Assembly (NCBI RefSeq): GCF_900240405.1
Contig: NZ_OEQK01000001.1
Coordinates: 558,001-622,000 of the forward strand
From: Salirhabdus sp. Marseille-P4669
Lineage (GTDB): Bacteria > Bacillota > Bacilli > Bacillales > Alkalibacillaceae
DNA length: 64,000 nt
Direction: 5' to 3'
Under the pieces are notes generated by a model. That model saw only the letters and a program-made list of their open reading frames with translations. It was not told where the DNA came from and ran no database searches. Positions 8,339-16,293 of the stretch are shown here, piece after piece; the first letter of the stretch is position 1; every line of letters begins with the position of its first letter. A program made the position numbers and the translations under genes.

Positions 8339-9232
8339 ATGGTACAAACGAAAAAGCAGAAGTATTTGTTTTTAGCCTTTTGTTTAGTTCCGACGTTTAT
8401 TTTGTTTGCTATTTTTACGTTATATCCGTTATTAAGTGGATTATATTATTCCTTCTTTGAATGGTCTGGTTCTTCAGCAAATAAATCCTTTGTAGGTGTG
8501 GACAACTATGTAAAGCTTTTTAATGATTCAATATTCCCAAGCACGATTCTGCATGACTATTTTCTTGTTGTAACGAAAGTGATCGGCATCATGATCTTGG
8601 CGATTTTCTTTGCGGTTGCTTTAACACAATTACGAATTAAGGAGGCGCCCTTTTACCGGATTATTTTCTTCTTTCCGAATATCATGTCTGTTGTTGTCAT
8701 CGGTATTTTATGGGCGTTTATTTACAATCCTGGTCTTGGCATTATCAATTCAGGGCTTGAGTTAATTGGGTTAGAGGAATGGGCAAAGCCGTGGCTTGGA
8801 GATGAGGATTGGGCATTGCCAAGCTTAGTGCTACCGTCTGTATGGGCAGGGATAGGACTGTTCATGCTCCTGCTTATCGGTGGGATTTCCAACGTGCCAA
8901 AAAGCTATTATGATGCTGCCGAAATAGATGGTGCGAGCGAATGGCAGCAGTTTTGGAAAATAACGATGCCACTCGTTTGGCCGCAAATTAAGGTTTCGAT
9001 TTTATATATTGTTATAACAACATTGAATGGCTCCTTTATTATCGTTCAAATTATGACACAAGGTGGACCGAACAATGCAACTCATGTAATGGGCTCATAT
9101 CTTTATCAGCAAGCCTTTGTACAGTTCAACTTTGGTTATGGGGCAACGATCGGGGTTGTAATTTTAATTATCTCGCTGATTACGGTACTCCTATTACAGT
9201 TCTTCTTGAGAAGAGAGAAGGTAGAGTACTAG
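8339..9232 (+). CDS. ABC sugar permease, MalF type
   Basis: This 297-residue inner-membrane permease has six predicted hydrophobic spans and the EAA loop (YDAAEIDGASEWQQFWKI) that docks to the ATPase. The ATG at 8339 follows an excellent AGGGAGGTGA site; an ATG 33 bases upstream lacks one. It pairs with the MalG-type permease 23 bp downstream. No ATPase gene is in the cluster, so a shared ATPase such as the MsmX-like protein at 52,981 is probably used. The substrate is likely a cell-wall amino sugar from context. Confidence 0.9.
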   Translation: MVQTKKQKYLFLAFCLVPTFILFAIFTLYPLLSGLYYSFFEWSGSSANKSFVGVDNYVKLFNDSIFPSTILHDYFLVVTKVIGIMILAIFFAVALTQLRIKEAPFYRIIFFFPNIMSVVVIGILWAFIYNPGLGIINSGLELIGLEEWAKPWLGDEDWALPSLVLPSVWAGIGLFMLLLIGGISNVPKSYYDAAEIDGASEWQQFWKITMPLVWPQIKVSILYIVITTLNGSFIIVQIMTQGGPNNATHVMGSYLYQQAFVQFNFGYGATIGVVILIISLITVLLLQFFLRREKVEY

Positions 9233-9255
9233 TTCACTAGAAAGGAGGAGACGGC

Positions 9256-10095
9256 GTGAAGTTTATCGGAAAGTTATTTCTTCGTACAAGTATACGAATA
9301 CCGTTACTTATTTGGTCGGTTGTTGTTATTTATCCGATTCTTTGGATGATTCTAGGCTCCTTCAAAAACAACGCTGAAATTTATGCCGATCCGTGGGGAA
9401 TCCCAGAAACATTCAGCTTCGAAAATTTTACGAGAGCATGGTCGGAATTCAATATTGATTTAAGTGTATTTAATAGTTTATTTGTTACGGTCTTAGGGAT
9501 ATTCCTTACCTTATTGTTAGCAATACCAACAGCATACGCCCTGGAGCGCCTTCGTTTCCGTGGTCGAACGGTACTATTTAATGTGTATATATCAGCGATG
9601 ATGATTCCGATGGTACTGGGCTGGATTCCATTATTCTTTTTACTAGATGATTTGCACTTGCTTGATAGTTTAATTGGTTTATCGATTGTTTATGCAGTTT
9701 CTCAGCTTCCGTTTAGTATTTTTATTTTGACTAGCTTTATGAGTACGATCCCAAGAGAGCTTGAGGAAGCGGCCGCCATTGATGGCATGAGTCCGTATGG
9801 TGTTTTGCTTAAAATTGTAACACCGCTCTCCACAACGGCCATCATAACCGTTTCAATCATGAATGCGATACAGTTTTGGAATGAATATTTCATGGCGCTC
9901 ATTTTCTTAGAAAGTGAATCGAAATATACGTTAGGGTTGGCAATTGATTTTATTAGTAATGAAACACAGTACACGAATGCATGGGGCGTATTGTTTGCTA
10001 GCTTAACGATCGCTATTGTGCCAGTTCTTATTCTGTATGCAGTTTTCCAAAGACGAATAACAAAAGGGATGACAGAAGGTGCCATTAAAGGCTAA
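9256..10095 (+). CDS. ABC sugar permease, MalG type
   Basis: This 279-residue permease has about six membrane spans and the EAA loop (LEEAAAIDGMSPYGVLLKI). It starts with GTG after AAAGGAGGAG. It forms the heterodimeric channel with the preceding MalF-type protein. The regulator gene follows after 29 bp, so the block from the binding protein to the regulator is probably one transcript. Confidence 0.9.
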   Translation: MKFIGKLFLRTSIRIPLLIWSVVVIYPILWMILGSFKNNAEIYADPWGIPETFSFENFTRAWSEFNIDLSVFNSLFVTVLGIFLTLLLAIPTAYALERLRFRGRTVLFNVYISAMMIPMVLGWIPLFFLLDDLHLLDSLIGLSIVYAVSQLPFSIFILTSFMSTIPRELEEAAAIDGMSPYGVLLKIVTPLSTTAIITVSIMNAIQFWNEYFMALIFLESESKYTLGLAIDFISNETQYTNAWGVLFASLTIAIVPVLILYAVFQRRITKGMTEGAIKG

Positions 10096-10124
10096 TAAGA
10101 CATTACCATAAGGGATGAGGAAAG

Positions 10125-11003
10125 ATGGAAAACGAGAATCAGAATACCTCCTTAATTGGTGGACTTGTGCGAATTGATGAAGTGTTTGACAGACTCCCCC
10201 CATCGGAAAAGAAGGTCGCCTTGTATATTTTAAAGCATCCTCATGAAGCCATCTACAGTACGGCGAGTGAGCTGGGTCGGTTGAGTGGAACGAGTAGCGC
10301 TGCGGTGATTCGATTGTGTAAGTCTTTAGGGCTAAAAGGTTTTCCTGAATTGAAGTTTCGAATCTCTGGCGATTTACAGAAGCCAGCGGATCTGCCATAT
10401 CGGGATATTCAGCCGGGGGAGACACAATATTCAATCGTGGATAAATTGACATCGAATAGCATTACAGCGATTCGAGAAACGGTCAAGCTCGTCAATTATA
10501 CGACCTTAAATAAAGCAGTGGATGCGCTCATACATGCTCCTAAAATTCACTTTTTTGGGGTCGGAGCTTCTGGGATTATTGCTCAAGATGCCCAGCAAAA
10601 ATTTTTGCGTATGAATAAGGCAACGTCTGCGTTTACAGATGTTCATAATGCGGCAATGTATATTGCGAACGGGGAAAAAGAGGATGTGGTGTTTGGTATT
10701 TCCTTTTCTGGAGAGACAAAGGAAACAGTGAAAATGCTGGAGCTTGCAAGAAAAAAAGGGGTAAAAACCATTAGTTTAACCCGGTACGGAACATCGTCTG
10801 TTACCGAGCAGGCCGACATTAATCTATTTACATCCGCCTCCAGGGAGATTCCTGCGCCATTTCGAAATGGGGCAACATCCTCAAGGCTTGCTCAATTGCA
10901 TATGATTGATATTTTGTTTGTGAGCGTGGTGACGGCGAGGTATGAGGAGGCGGTTGGGTATCAGGAGGAGATTCGGAGGGCGGTGGAGTTTATGAAGGGC
11001 TAA
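10125..11003 (+). CDS. murR: MurR/RpiR-family transcriptional regulator
   Basis: This 292-residue protein has an N-terminal RpiR helix-turn-helix (about residues 10-85, with the ASELGRLSGTSSAAVIRLCKSLG recognition region) and a C-terminal SIS sugar-phosphate-binding domain (about 125-255). MurR-type proteins usually repress murQ operons and sense MurNAc-6-phosphate. The ATG at 10,125 follows GATGAGGAAAG. Last position in the ABC block and presence of murQ in the same region support the MurR name, though it could respond to another sugar phosphate. Its stop codon is part of the terminator hairpin shared with the converging acyl-CoA dehydrogenase gene. Confidence 0.8.
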   Translation: MENENQNTSLIGGLVRIDEVFDRLPPSEKKVALYILKHPHEAIYSTASELGRLSGTSSAAVIRLCKSLGLKGFPELKFRISGDLQKPADLPYRDIQPGETQYSIVDKLTSNSITAIRETVKLVNYTTLNKAVDALIHAPKIHFFGVGASGIIAQDAQQKFLRMNKATSAFTDVHNAAMYIANGEKEDVVFGISFSGETKETVKMLELARKKGVKTISLTRYGTSSVTEQADINLFTSASREIPAPFRNGATSSRLAQLHMIDILFVSVVTARYEEAVGYQEEIRRAVEFMKG

Positions 11004-11030
11004 GAACTTCTAAAATCGGTTCTTAGCCTT
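10998..11030. terminator. Bidirectional terminator built over two converging stop codons
   Basis: GGCTAAGAAC (10998-11007) pairs perfectly with GTTCTTAGCC (11019-11028). The murR stop (11001-11003) is in the left arm and the stop of the minus-strand acyl-CoA dehydrogenase (11023-11025) in the right arm. T-rich flanks are short. Confidence 0.75.
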
Positions 11031-12219
11031 TATCCTGCTTCCACCCTGGCAACATCCTCGCCAACACCTTATCCTTCCGATACCCCAACACATACTCCGC
11101 CTGCATGACCGTATGAATTTCCCTCGTCCCTTCATAAATTACTGGAGCCTTCGAATTCCTCAAATACCTTTCTACTGGATATTCATTGGAATACCCATAT
11201 GCTCCATGTATTTGCACTGCATCATCAGCGGCTTGGTTCGCAAAATCGCATGCTTGCCATTTCGCGAGGGAGGTTTCTCTCGTATTCCGTTTGCCTTGAT
11301 TTTTCAATTCTCCAGCCCGATAAACAAGAAGTCGGCTCATTTGTAGTCCGGCTTCCATGTTCGCGATCATTTGCTGGACGAGCTGATGCTTGCCGATTTC
11401 TTTCCCGAAAGTTTTTCGCTCCTGACAGTACTTTACACTTGCTTCCAAACAGCCCATGATCAACCCACAAGCACCAGCAGCAACAGTAAAACGCCCATTG
11501 TCTAACGCGGACATGGCAATCTTGAATCCTTCTCCTTCGTTCCCTAACACGTTTTCTTTTGGAACCTGAACATGATCAAAAAAGAGCTCCCCAGTGTTTC
11601 CTGCTCGAATGCCGTGTTTTCCTTTAATGGCTTTCGATGAAAATCCAGGCATCGTCCGTTCCACGATAAAAGCGGATATGCCGTGATGCTTTTTCGACTT
11701 ATCGGTATAGGCAAACACAATGAAATGATCGGCAATGTCACTCAAGGAAATCCATGTTTTCGAGCCATTTAGAACATAATAGTCTCCGTTTTTAACCGCA
11801 GTTGTTTGGAGTGCCGCAACGTCTGATCCTGCATTTGGTTCGGTTAAGCCAAACGCACCTATTTTCTCTCCCTTAGCCTGTGGTGTGAGATACTTCTTCT
11901 TTTGCTCTTTATTTCCCCATTGAAGAAGTGTCATACAGTTTAGCCCGGTATGAACGGATACAGCGGTGCGGAAGGCAGTGTCGCCCCGCTCAAGCTCCTC
12001 ACAAACAATAGCCAACGCATTATAGTCCATCCCACTTCCACCATAGGCTGTTGGAATGCACACGCCCATTAGTCCAAGCTCTGCAAGCTTATGAATGATA
12101 CTTACTTCAAAATGGCCACGTTCATCCCAATCCTTTATATGTGGAATGATCTCTCTATCTACAAAATGTCGAACCGTTTTTCTTAGTAAAAGCTGCTCTT
12201 CACTAAATTCAAAGTTCAC
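11023..12219 (-). CDS. Acyl-CoA dehydrogenase
   Basis: This 398-residue flavoprotein introduces a double bond between the alpha and beta carbons of an acyl-CoA and passes electrons to ETF. It has the three-part ACAD fold, the FGLTEPNAGSD FAD/substrate signature at about residues 123-133, and YEGTREIH with the canonical catalytic base Glu363. The FGKEIGKHQLVQ stretch is also typical. It diverges from the FadR-type regulator at 12,458, which may control it. Given the organic-acid genes around it, a short-chain or dicarboxylic acyl-CoA such as glutaryl- or methylsuccinyl-CoA is possible, but the substrate cannot be read from the sequence. Confidence 0.88.
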   Translation of the reverse strand: MNFEFSEEQLLLRKTVRHFVDREIIPHIKDWDERGHFEVSIIHKLAELGLMGVCIPTAYGGSGMDYNALAIVCEELERGDTAFRTAVSVHTGLNCMTLLQWGNKEQKKKYLTPQAKGEKIGAFGLTEPNAGSDVAALQTTAVKNGDYYVLNGSKTWISLSDIADHFIVFAYTDKSKKHHGISAFIVERTMPGFSSKAIKGKHGIRAGNTGELFFDHVQVPKENVLGNEGEGFKIAMSALDNGRFTVAAGACGLIMGCLEASVKYCQERKTFGKEIGKHQLVQQMIANMEAGLQMSRLLVYRAGELKNQGKRNTRETSLAKWQACDFANQAADDAVQIHGAYGYSNEYPVERYLRNSKAPVIYEGTREIHTVMQAEYVLGYRKDKVLARMLPGWKQDKG

Positions 12220-12423
12220 ACTCTTTCCCCCTCCATCTTATTCCTTCTCTTACTGTTTTATTTTGGAAGACGTTGGTTCATGCCTATTATCTTTTACACC
12301 TAGCACGATTATTTGGAGAATCCTTAAGTGAAGGGAAGCGCAATTTTGAGGAAGGATAAGCATTGATTTTTTGTCTGAATTCCTATAAGTTTGATTTAAT
12401 TAGAGGATTCGCTTTTTACAGAA

Positions 12424-12443
12424 TAATAGATTCTATTCTATTA
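12424..12443. promoter_or_regulatory. Inverted repeat upstream of the first FadR-type regulator
   Basis: TAATAGA (12424-12430) and TCTATTA (12437-12443) form a 7-bp inverted repeat with a 6-bp spacer, just 14 bp before the ATG of the regulator. It is a candidate autoregulatory operator. Confidence 0.4.
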
Positions 12444-12457
12444 GAACGGGTGGTTCG

Positions 12458-13171
12458 ATGAATACGATTAAAGAAGCATTTCAGGATTATTTACATGGAC
12501 TAGAGGGTCTTGATCAATACCGACTTCCCCAGCGTGCCTATCATATTTTAAGATTAGCAATTCGAGATTTGATCCTTCCACCGGGTAGTGCCCTGTTGGA
12601 GCGTGAAATAAGTGAGGCGTTCGATATGAGTCGGACTCCTGTACGGGAGGCTCTCGTTCGGTTAGAGACGGAAGGATTACTTGAATTGGTTCCAAGAAGG
12701 GGTTTTATCGTGGAACCAATTGAAAAAGAGGACCTTAAAGAAATATATGAAATAGCAGAGTCCTTAGAGGGTCTAGCAGTAGAAATGGCAACAAAAAAAG
12801 TTGGTCAAGCGGAACTGCATGAATTGGAAACGATTGTTGTGAAGCAAGAAGAAGCGTTAAGTAAACATGACCTTTATCGATGGGCAGTTTTAGATGACCA
12901 GTTTCATTCGTTGCTTATTGACTTTTCAAAGAGCAACCGACTTCGGACCGTTATCGATATTCATTCGGATCAATTATATCGGGCGAGGCTATATACCATC
13001 AATCATCGCCCTATCTTGTATCGATCAATAGATGAACATAAGGCCATTATCGCCTGTATGAAAGCAAAGGATTCTAAGGCGGCGCGTGTCGTAATGGAAT
13101 CTCATCGTAGGCGAGCCCAGCAAGAAATTATAAGAGCATTAGAAGAAATACAGGAAAAAGAGAATGCTTAA
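12458..13171 (+). CDS. GntR-family (FadR subfamily) transcriptional regulator
   Basis: This 237-residue regulator has a winged helix at about residues 20-90 (EISEAFDMSRTPVREALVRLETEGLLE) and a helical FCD ligand-binding domain with the usual acidic and histidine residues (LDDQFHSLLI, HKAIIACM). FCD proteins commonly bind a carboxylate through a metal. It stands between a divergent acyl-CoA dehydrogenase and a tartrate dehydrogenase-like gene, so the signal is probably a hydroxy dicarboxylate. A terminator follows. Two GTATACATTATTT sites near the next promoter are good candidates for its operators. Confidence 0.88.
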   Translation: MNTIKEAFQDYLHGLEGLDQYRLPQRAYHILRLAIRDLILPPGSALLEREISEAFDMSRTPVREALVRLETEGLLELVPRRGFIVEPIEKEDLKEIYEIAESLEGLAVEMATKKVGQAELHELETIVVKQEEALSKHDLYRWAVLDDQFHSLLIDFSKSNRLRTVIDIHSDQLYRARLYTINHRPILYRSIDEHKAIIACMKAKDSKAARVVMESHRRRAQQEIIRALEEIQEKENA

Positions 13172-13181
13172 AAAGGTGGAA

Positions 13182-13216
13182 AACAGCTATTTTACGAGGA
13201 ATAGCTGTTTTTTTAT
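13182..13216 (+). terminator. Intrinsic terminator after the first FadR-type regulator
   Basis: AACAGCTATT (13182-13191) pairs with AATAGCTGTT (13200-13209), followed by a run of T. Confidence 0.85.
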
Positions 13217-13222
13217 TTCAAT

Positions 13223-13235
13223 GTATACATTATTT
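13223..13235 (+). promoter_or_regulatory. GTATACATTATTT site, copy 1
   Basis: This 13-mer, with a GTATAC palindrome, is repeated exactly at 13,297. It lies just behind the terminator and 63 bp upstream of the -35 box of the dehydrogenase promoter. FadR-subfamily regulators often bind TNGTATACNA-like sites. Confidence 0.5.
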
Positions 13236-13285
13236 TAAGGTAATTCCTATATTTAACGTTAATTTCAGAAAATTTCATAATTTTA

Positions 13286-13314
13286 TTGACAATAACGTAT
13301 ACATTATTTACGAT
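13286..13314 (+). promoter_or_regulatory. Promoter of the first tartrate dehydrogenase homologue with embedded operator
   Basis: A perfect -35 TTGACA (13286-13291) is followed after 17 bp by a weak -10 TACGAT (13309-13314). The second GTATACATTATTT copy (13297-13309) fills the spacer, so a bound regulator would block RNA polymerase. Confidence 0.6.
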
Positions 13315-13351
13315 AAGATAAAAGATTAGTAGACAGGAAGGTGAGGATAGG

Positions 13352-14467
13352 GTGAATGAAACAAATACGTTTAAAATAGCGGTTATTCCTGGAGATGGTA
13401 TTGGGAAGGAAGTTATTCATGAAGGATTACGCATTCTAGAATTTTTTGAGAAAACCTCAAATGGTACGTTTTCGTTTGATACGACCTTTTTTCCTTGGGG
13501 ATGCGAGTATTATTTGGAAACAGGTAAAATGATGGATGAAGATGGCGTGGAAAAACTTAAAGACTTTGATGCAATCTACTTTGGTGCGGTTGGTTTTCCA
13601 GGTGTTCCAGACCATATAAGTCTGTGGGGATTGCGGATTGCCATATGTCAAGGATTGGACCAATGGGCAAATGTTCGTCCGGTTGAGTTCCTTCCAGGTG
13701 TTCCAAGAAGATTAAATCATCCGGATGTGGATTCTTTAAATTGGGTTCTTATACGTGAAAATTCAGAAGGGGAGTATTCCGGTATAGGAGGGCGTAACTT
13801 CTCTGGTCGAGGTGGCGGAAAGGAAGTTGCAGTTCAATCGTCGCTCTTTACGGAATTAGGATGTGAGAGAATTATTCGCTATGCCTTTGATTTGGCTCGT
13901 ACTCGAAAACGAAAACGAGTGACAAGTGTAACAAAGAGCAATGCTCAAGCCTATGGTATGGTTTTATGGGATGAAGTCTTTAAACGAGTAAGCCAGGAAT
14001 ATCCCGATGTCGAGGCCAACCAATATCTTGTTGATGCAATGGCTGCGCGATTTGTTATGCATCCAGAAGAATTAGAAGTTGTTGTAGCATCCAACTTATT
14101 TGCAGATATTTTATCCGATTTAGGAAGTGCACTCTCTGGAAGCCTAGGAATTGCTGCAAGCGCCAATCTAAATCCAGAACGGCGAACGCCAAGCATGTTT
14201 GAATCGGTACATGGTTCTGCTCCAGATATTGCTGGTAAAGGAATAGCAAATCCGATTGGTACCATTGGCAGTGCAGCACTTATGCTAGAGCACTTTGGGT
14301 TAAAGGAAGAAGCAAAACAACTGAACCAAGCTATTCGTGAGACAACTAATCAAGGCTATCTCACTCGGGATTTAGGTGGTACTCATAATACGGTGGAGAT
14401 TACAGATGCAATCCTTTCCAACCTAGCTAAAGCAAGAGATCGTGCTGTCGACCTTAGTCGAAAATAA
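13352..14467 (+). CDS. Tartrate dehydrogenase/isopropylmalate dehydrogenase-family enzyme, divergent
   Basis: This 371-residue NAD-dependent beta-decarboxylating dehydrogenase belongs to the IPMDH/TtuC/DmlA family, whose members oxidise tartrate, D-malate or related 2-hydroxy acids. PGDGIGKE (13-20), the RENSEGEY loop, the metal-binding DILSDLGSALSGSLG region and HGSAPDIAGKGIANP are intact. In the substrate-binding helix the twin arginines of typical TtuC proteins are replaced by Cys99-Gln100, although NVRP and a nearby Arg95 remain. That points to another substrate than the paralogue at 28,560. It starts with GTG after GAAGGTGAGGA and sits under a GTATAC-type operator. Confidence 0.82.
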   Translation: MNETNTFKIAVIPGDGIGKEVIHEGLRILEFFEKTSNGTFSFDTTFFPWGCEYYLETGKMMDEDGVEKLKDFDAIYFGAVGFPGVPDHISLWGLRIAICQGLDQWANVRPVEFLPGVPRRLNHPDVDSLNWVLIRENSEGEYSGIGGRNFSGRGGGKEVAVQSSLFTELGCERIIRYAFDLARTRKRKRVTSVTKSNAQAYGMVLWDEVFKRVSQEYPDVEANQYLVDAMAARFVMHPEELEVVVASNLFADILSDLGSALSGSLGIAASANLNPERRTPSMFESVHGSAPDIAGKGIANPIGTIGSAALMLEHFGLKEEAKQLNQAIRETTNQGYLTRDLGGTHNTVEITDAILSNLAKARDRAVDLSRK

Positions 14468-14511
14468 GTATTTATCGTAATATTTTGAATAAAATTAATA
14501 ATTAAAATATA

Positions 14512-14540
14512 TTGACTTTTCCGACAACGGTAAATATAAT
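14512..14540 (+). promoter_or_regulatory. Strong vegetative promoter upstream of fumC
   Basis: TTGACT (14512-14517) and a perfect TATAAT (14535-14540) are separated by exactly 17 bp. The predicted transcript has a leader of about 180 nt that contains a cre site. Confidence 0.75.
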
Positions 14541-14620
14541 TAAGGAGAATTTTGGATACAGTATTCAATGTCGTCATACCTCAGCCATTTACCTCAATTA
14601 ACATTTTTATAAAGATAAAA

Positions 14621-14636
14621 ATGATAACGCTTTCAT
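14621..14636 (+). promoter_or_regulatory. CcpA cre site in the fumC leader
   Basis: ATGATAACGCTTTCAT matches the cre consensus WTGNNARCGNWWWCAW at every position. It lies about 75 bp downstream of the predicted start point, where CcpA would act as a roadblock in the presence of preferred sugars. Confidence 0.7.
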
Positions 14637-14728
14637 CATTGATTTTGACATTATCCCAATACGGAATACTTTTAACATAAAAAATAGGAAGGCAATGCAT
14701 TTTCTCAGATTAAATTGGAGGTGTAACA

Positions 14729-16117
14729 ATGGAATATCGAGTAGAACACGATACACTTGGTGAAATGAAGGTGCCAGCTGACAAACTATGGGGTGCCCAA
14801 ACCCAACGAAGTAGTCAAAACTTTAAAATCGGTACAGAAAAGATGCCAAAGGAAGTTATACAAGGGTTTGCCATTTTAAAAAAGGCTGCTGCACTTGCGA
14901 ACCATGAAAATGGACATTTAAGCGCTGAAAAAGCTTTAGCGATTGCGGATGCAGCAGATGAAATTTTAGACGGTAAGCTAGACGATCATTTCCCGTTAGT
15001 CGTTTGGCAAACCGGTAGCGGAACCCAATCACATATGAATATGAACGAGGTGCTTGCTAATAGGGCGAATCAGATTTTGGATGCTCAAGGAAGTACGACC
15101 CGAATTCATCCGAATGATGATGTGAACTTGTCCCAAAGCTCCAATTGTAATTATCCAACTGCCATGTATATCGCAGCTGTTACAGCGATTGAGGAACAAG
15201 TCCTGCCAGCGTTACGCGAGTTGAAGGAAACATTTTATCGAAAATCGGAGGACTTCCATGACATCATTAAAGTAGGACGAACGCACCTACAGGATGCAGT
15301 ACCGTTAACGCTAGGACAGGAAATTAGTGGCTGGCATCGAATGCTGGAAAAATCGGAAGAAATGATTGAAGAAAGCTATCAAAAGATGCTGGAATTAGCC
15401 TTCGCTGGAACTGCAGTTGGAACAGGATTAAATACATATGCTAATTTCGCACCTCTAGCTGTTGAGAAAATACGTACTTTTACCGGTAAAGCCTTTGTCC
15501 CTGCTAAAAATAAATTTCATGCTTTAACGAGTTATGATGAAGTGGTTTATACACATGGAGCATTAAAGGCACTTGCTGCCGATCTCATGAAAATCGCCAA
15601 TGATATTCGGTGGTTAGCAAGTGGGCCGAGAAGTGGGATTGGAGAAATTACCATACCAACGAATGAACCAGGTAGCTCGATGATGCCAGGTAAGGTAAAC
15701 CCAACACAATGTGAGGCATTAACGATGGTATCTGCGCAAGTAATGGGGAATGACACAACAATTGGAATTGCTGCTAGTCAAGGGAATTTTCAAGTAAATG
15801 TATATAAACCAGTTATCGCCTATAATTTTTTACAATCGGCAAGACTGTTGGCTGATGGAATGAGGTCATTTCATGATAATTGTGCACGAGGTATTGAACC
15901 AAACGTTGATGTAATTGAGAAAAATTTAAAAAACTCACTAATGCTTGTAACCGTACTTAACCCTCATATCGGATATGAAAAGGCTGCAAAAATTGCCAAA
16001 CATGCTCATGAACAAGGTATTACCTTGAGAGAATCAGCTATACATCTCGGCATTTTATCAGAAGAGGAATTTGATACGATTGTCGATCCATCGAAAATGA
16101 TACATCCGATTCCATAA
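14729..16117 (+). CDS. fumC: Class II fumarate hydratase FumC
   Basis: This 462-residue, iron-independent fumarase interconverts fumarate and L-malate in the citric acid cycle. The family signature GSSMMPGKVNP is present near residues 316-326, with the catalytic serine loop, along with the GRTHLQDA and TGSGTQSHMNMNEV stretches. The ATG follows GGAGGTG. The gene has its own strong promoter and a perfect cre site, so it is probably carbon-catabolite controlled. Its place between tartrate-type genes fits a role downstream of dicarboxylate uptake, as well as the general citric acid cycle role. Confidence 0.95.
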   Translation: MEYRVEHDTLGEMKVPADKLWGAQTQRSSQNFKIGTEKMPKEVIQGFAILKKAAALANHENGHLSAEKALAIADAADEILDGKLDDHFPLVVWQTGSGTQSHMNMNEVLANRANQILDAQGSTTRIHPNDDVNLSQSSNCNYPTAMYIAAVTAIEEQVLPALRELKETFYRKSEDFHDIIKVGRTHLQDAVPLTLGQEISGWHRMLEKSEEMIEESYQKMLELAFAGTAVGTGLNTYANFAPLAVEKIRTFTGKAFVPAKNKFHALTSYDEVVYTHGALKALAADLMKIANDIRWLASGPRSGIGEITIPTNEPGSSMMPGKVNPTQCEALTMVSAQVMGNDTTIGIAASQGNFQVNVYKPVIAYNFLQSARLLADGMRSFHDNCARGIEPNVDVIEKNLKNSLMLVTVLNPHIGYEKAAKIAKHAHEQGITLRESAIHLGILSEEEFDTIVDPSKMIHPIP

Positions 16118-16120
16118 ACA

Positions 16121-16172
16121 ATCCATTCAACCACAATACGACCATTCAACATATCCTACTCACAATTCACAC
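16121..16172 (+). repeat. Short phased repeat after fumC
   Basis: CCATTCAAC recurs at 16,123 and 16,142, and a degenerate CAATTCAC follows at 16,163, giving spacings of 19 and 21 bp. The cores resemble those of the 42-bp arrays at 6.3 and 52.1 kb. No terminator hairpin was recognised behind fumC. Confidence 0.45.
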
Positions 16173-16293
16173 ATAAAACAAACAACACACAATAGCCTGA
16201 AACCGTTAGGATGAGCTCTGTCCATTTTTACTTAACTTGGTAAAAAGAATAGGGCAAAAAATAAATACTTCCAAATAAAAAGGAGGAAATGGG

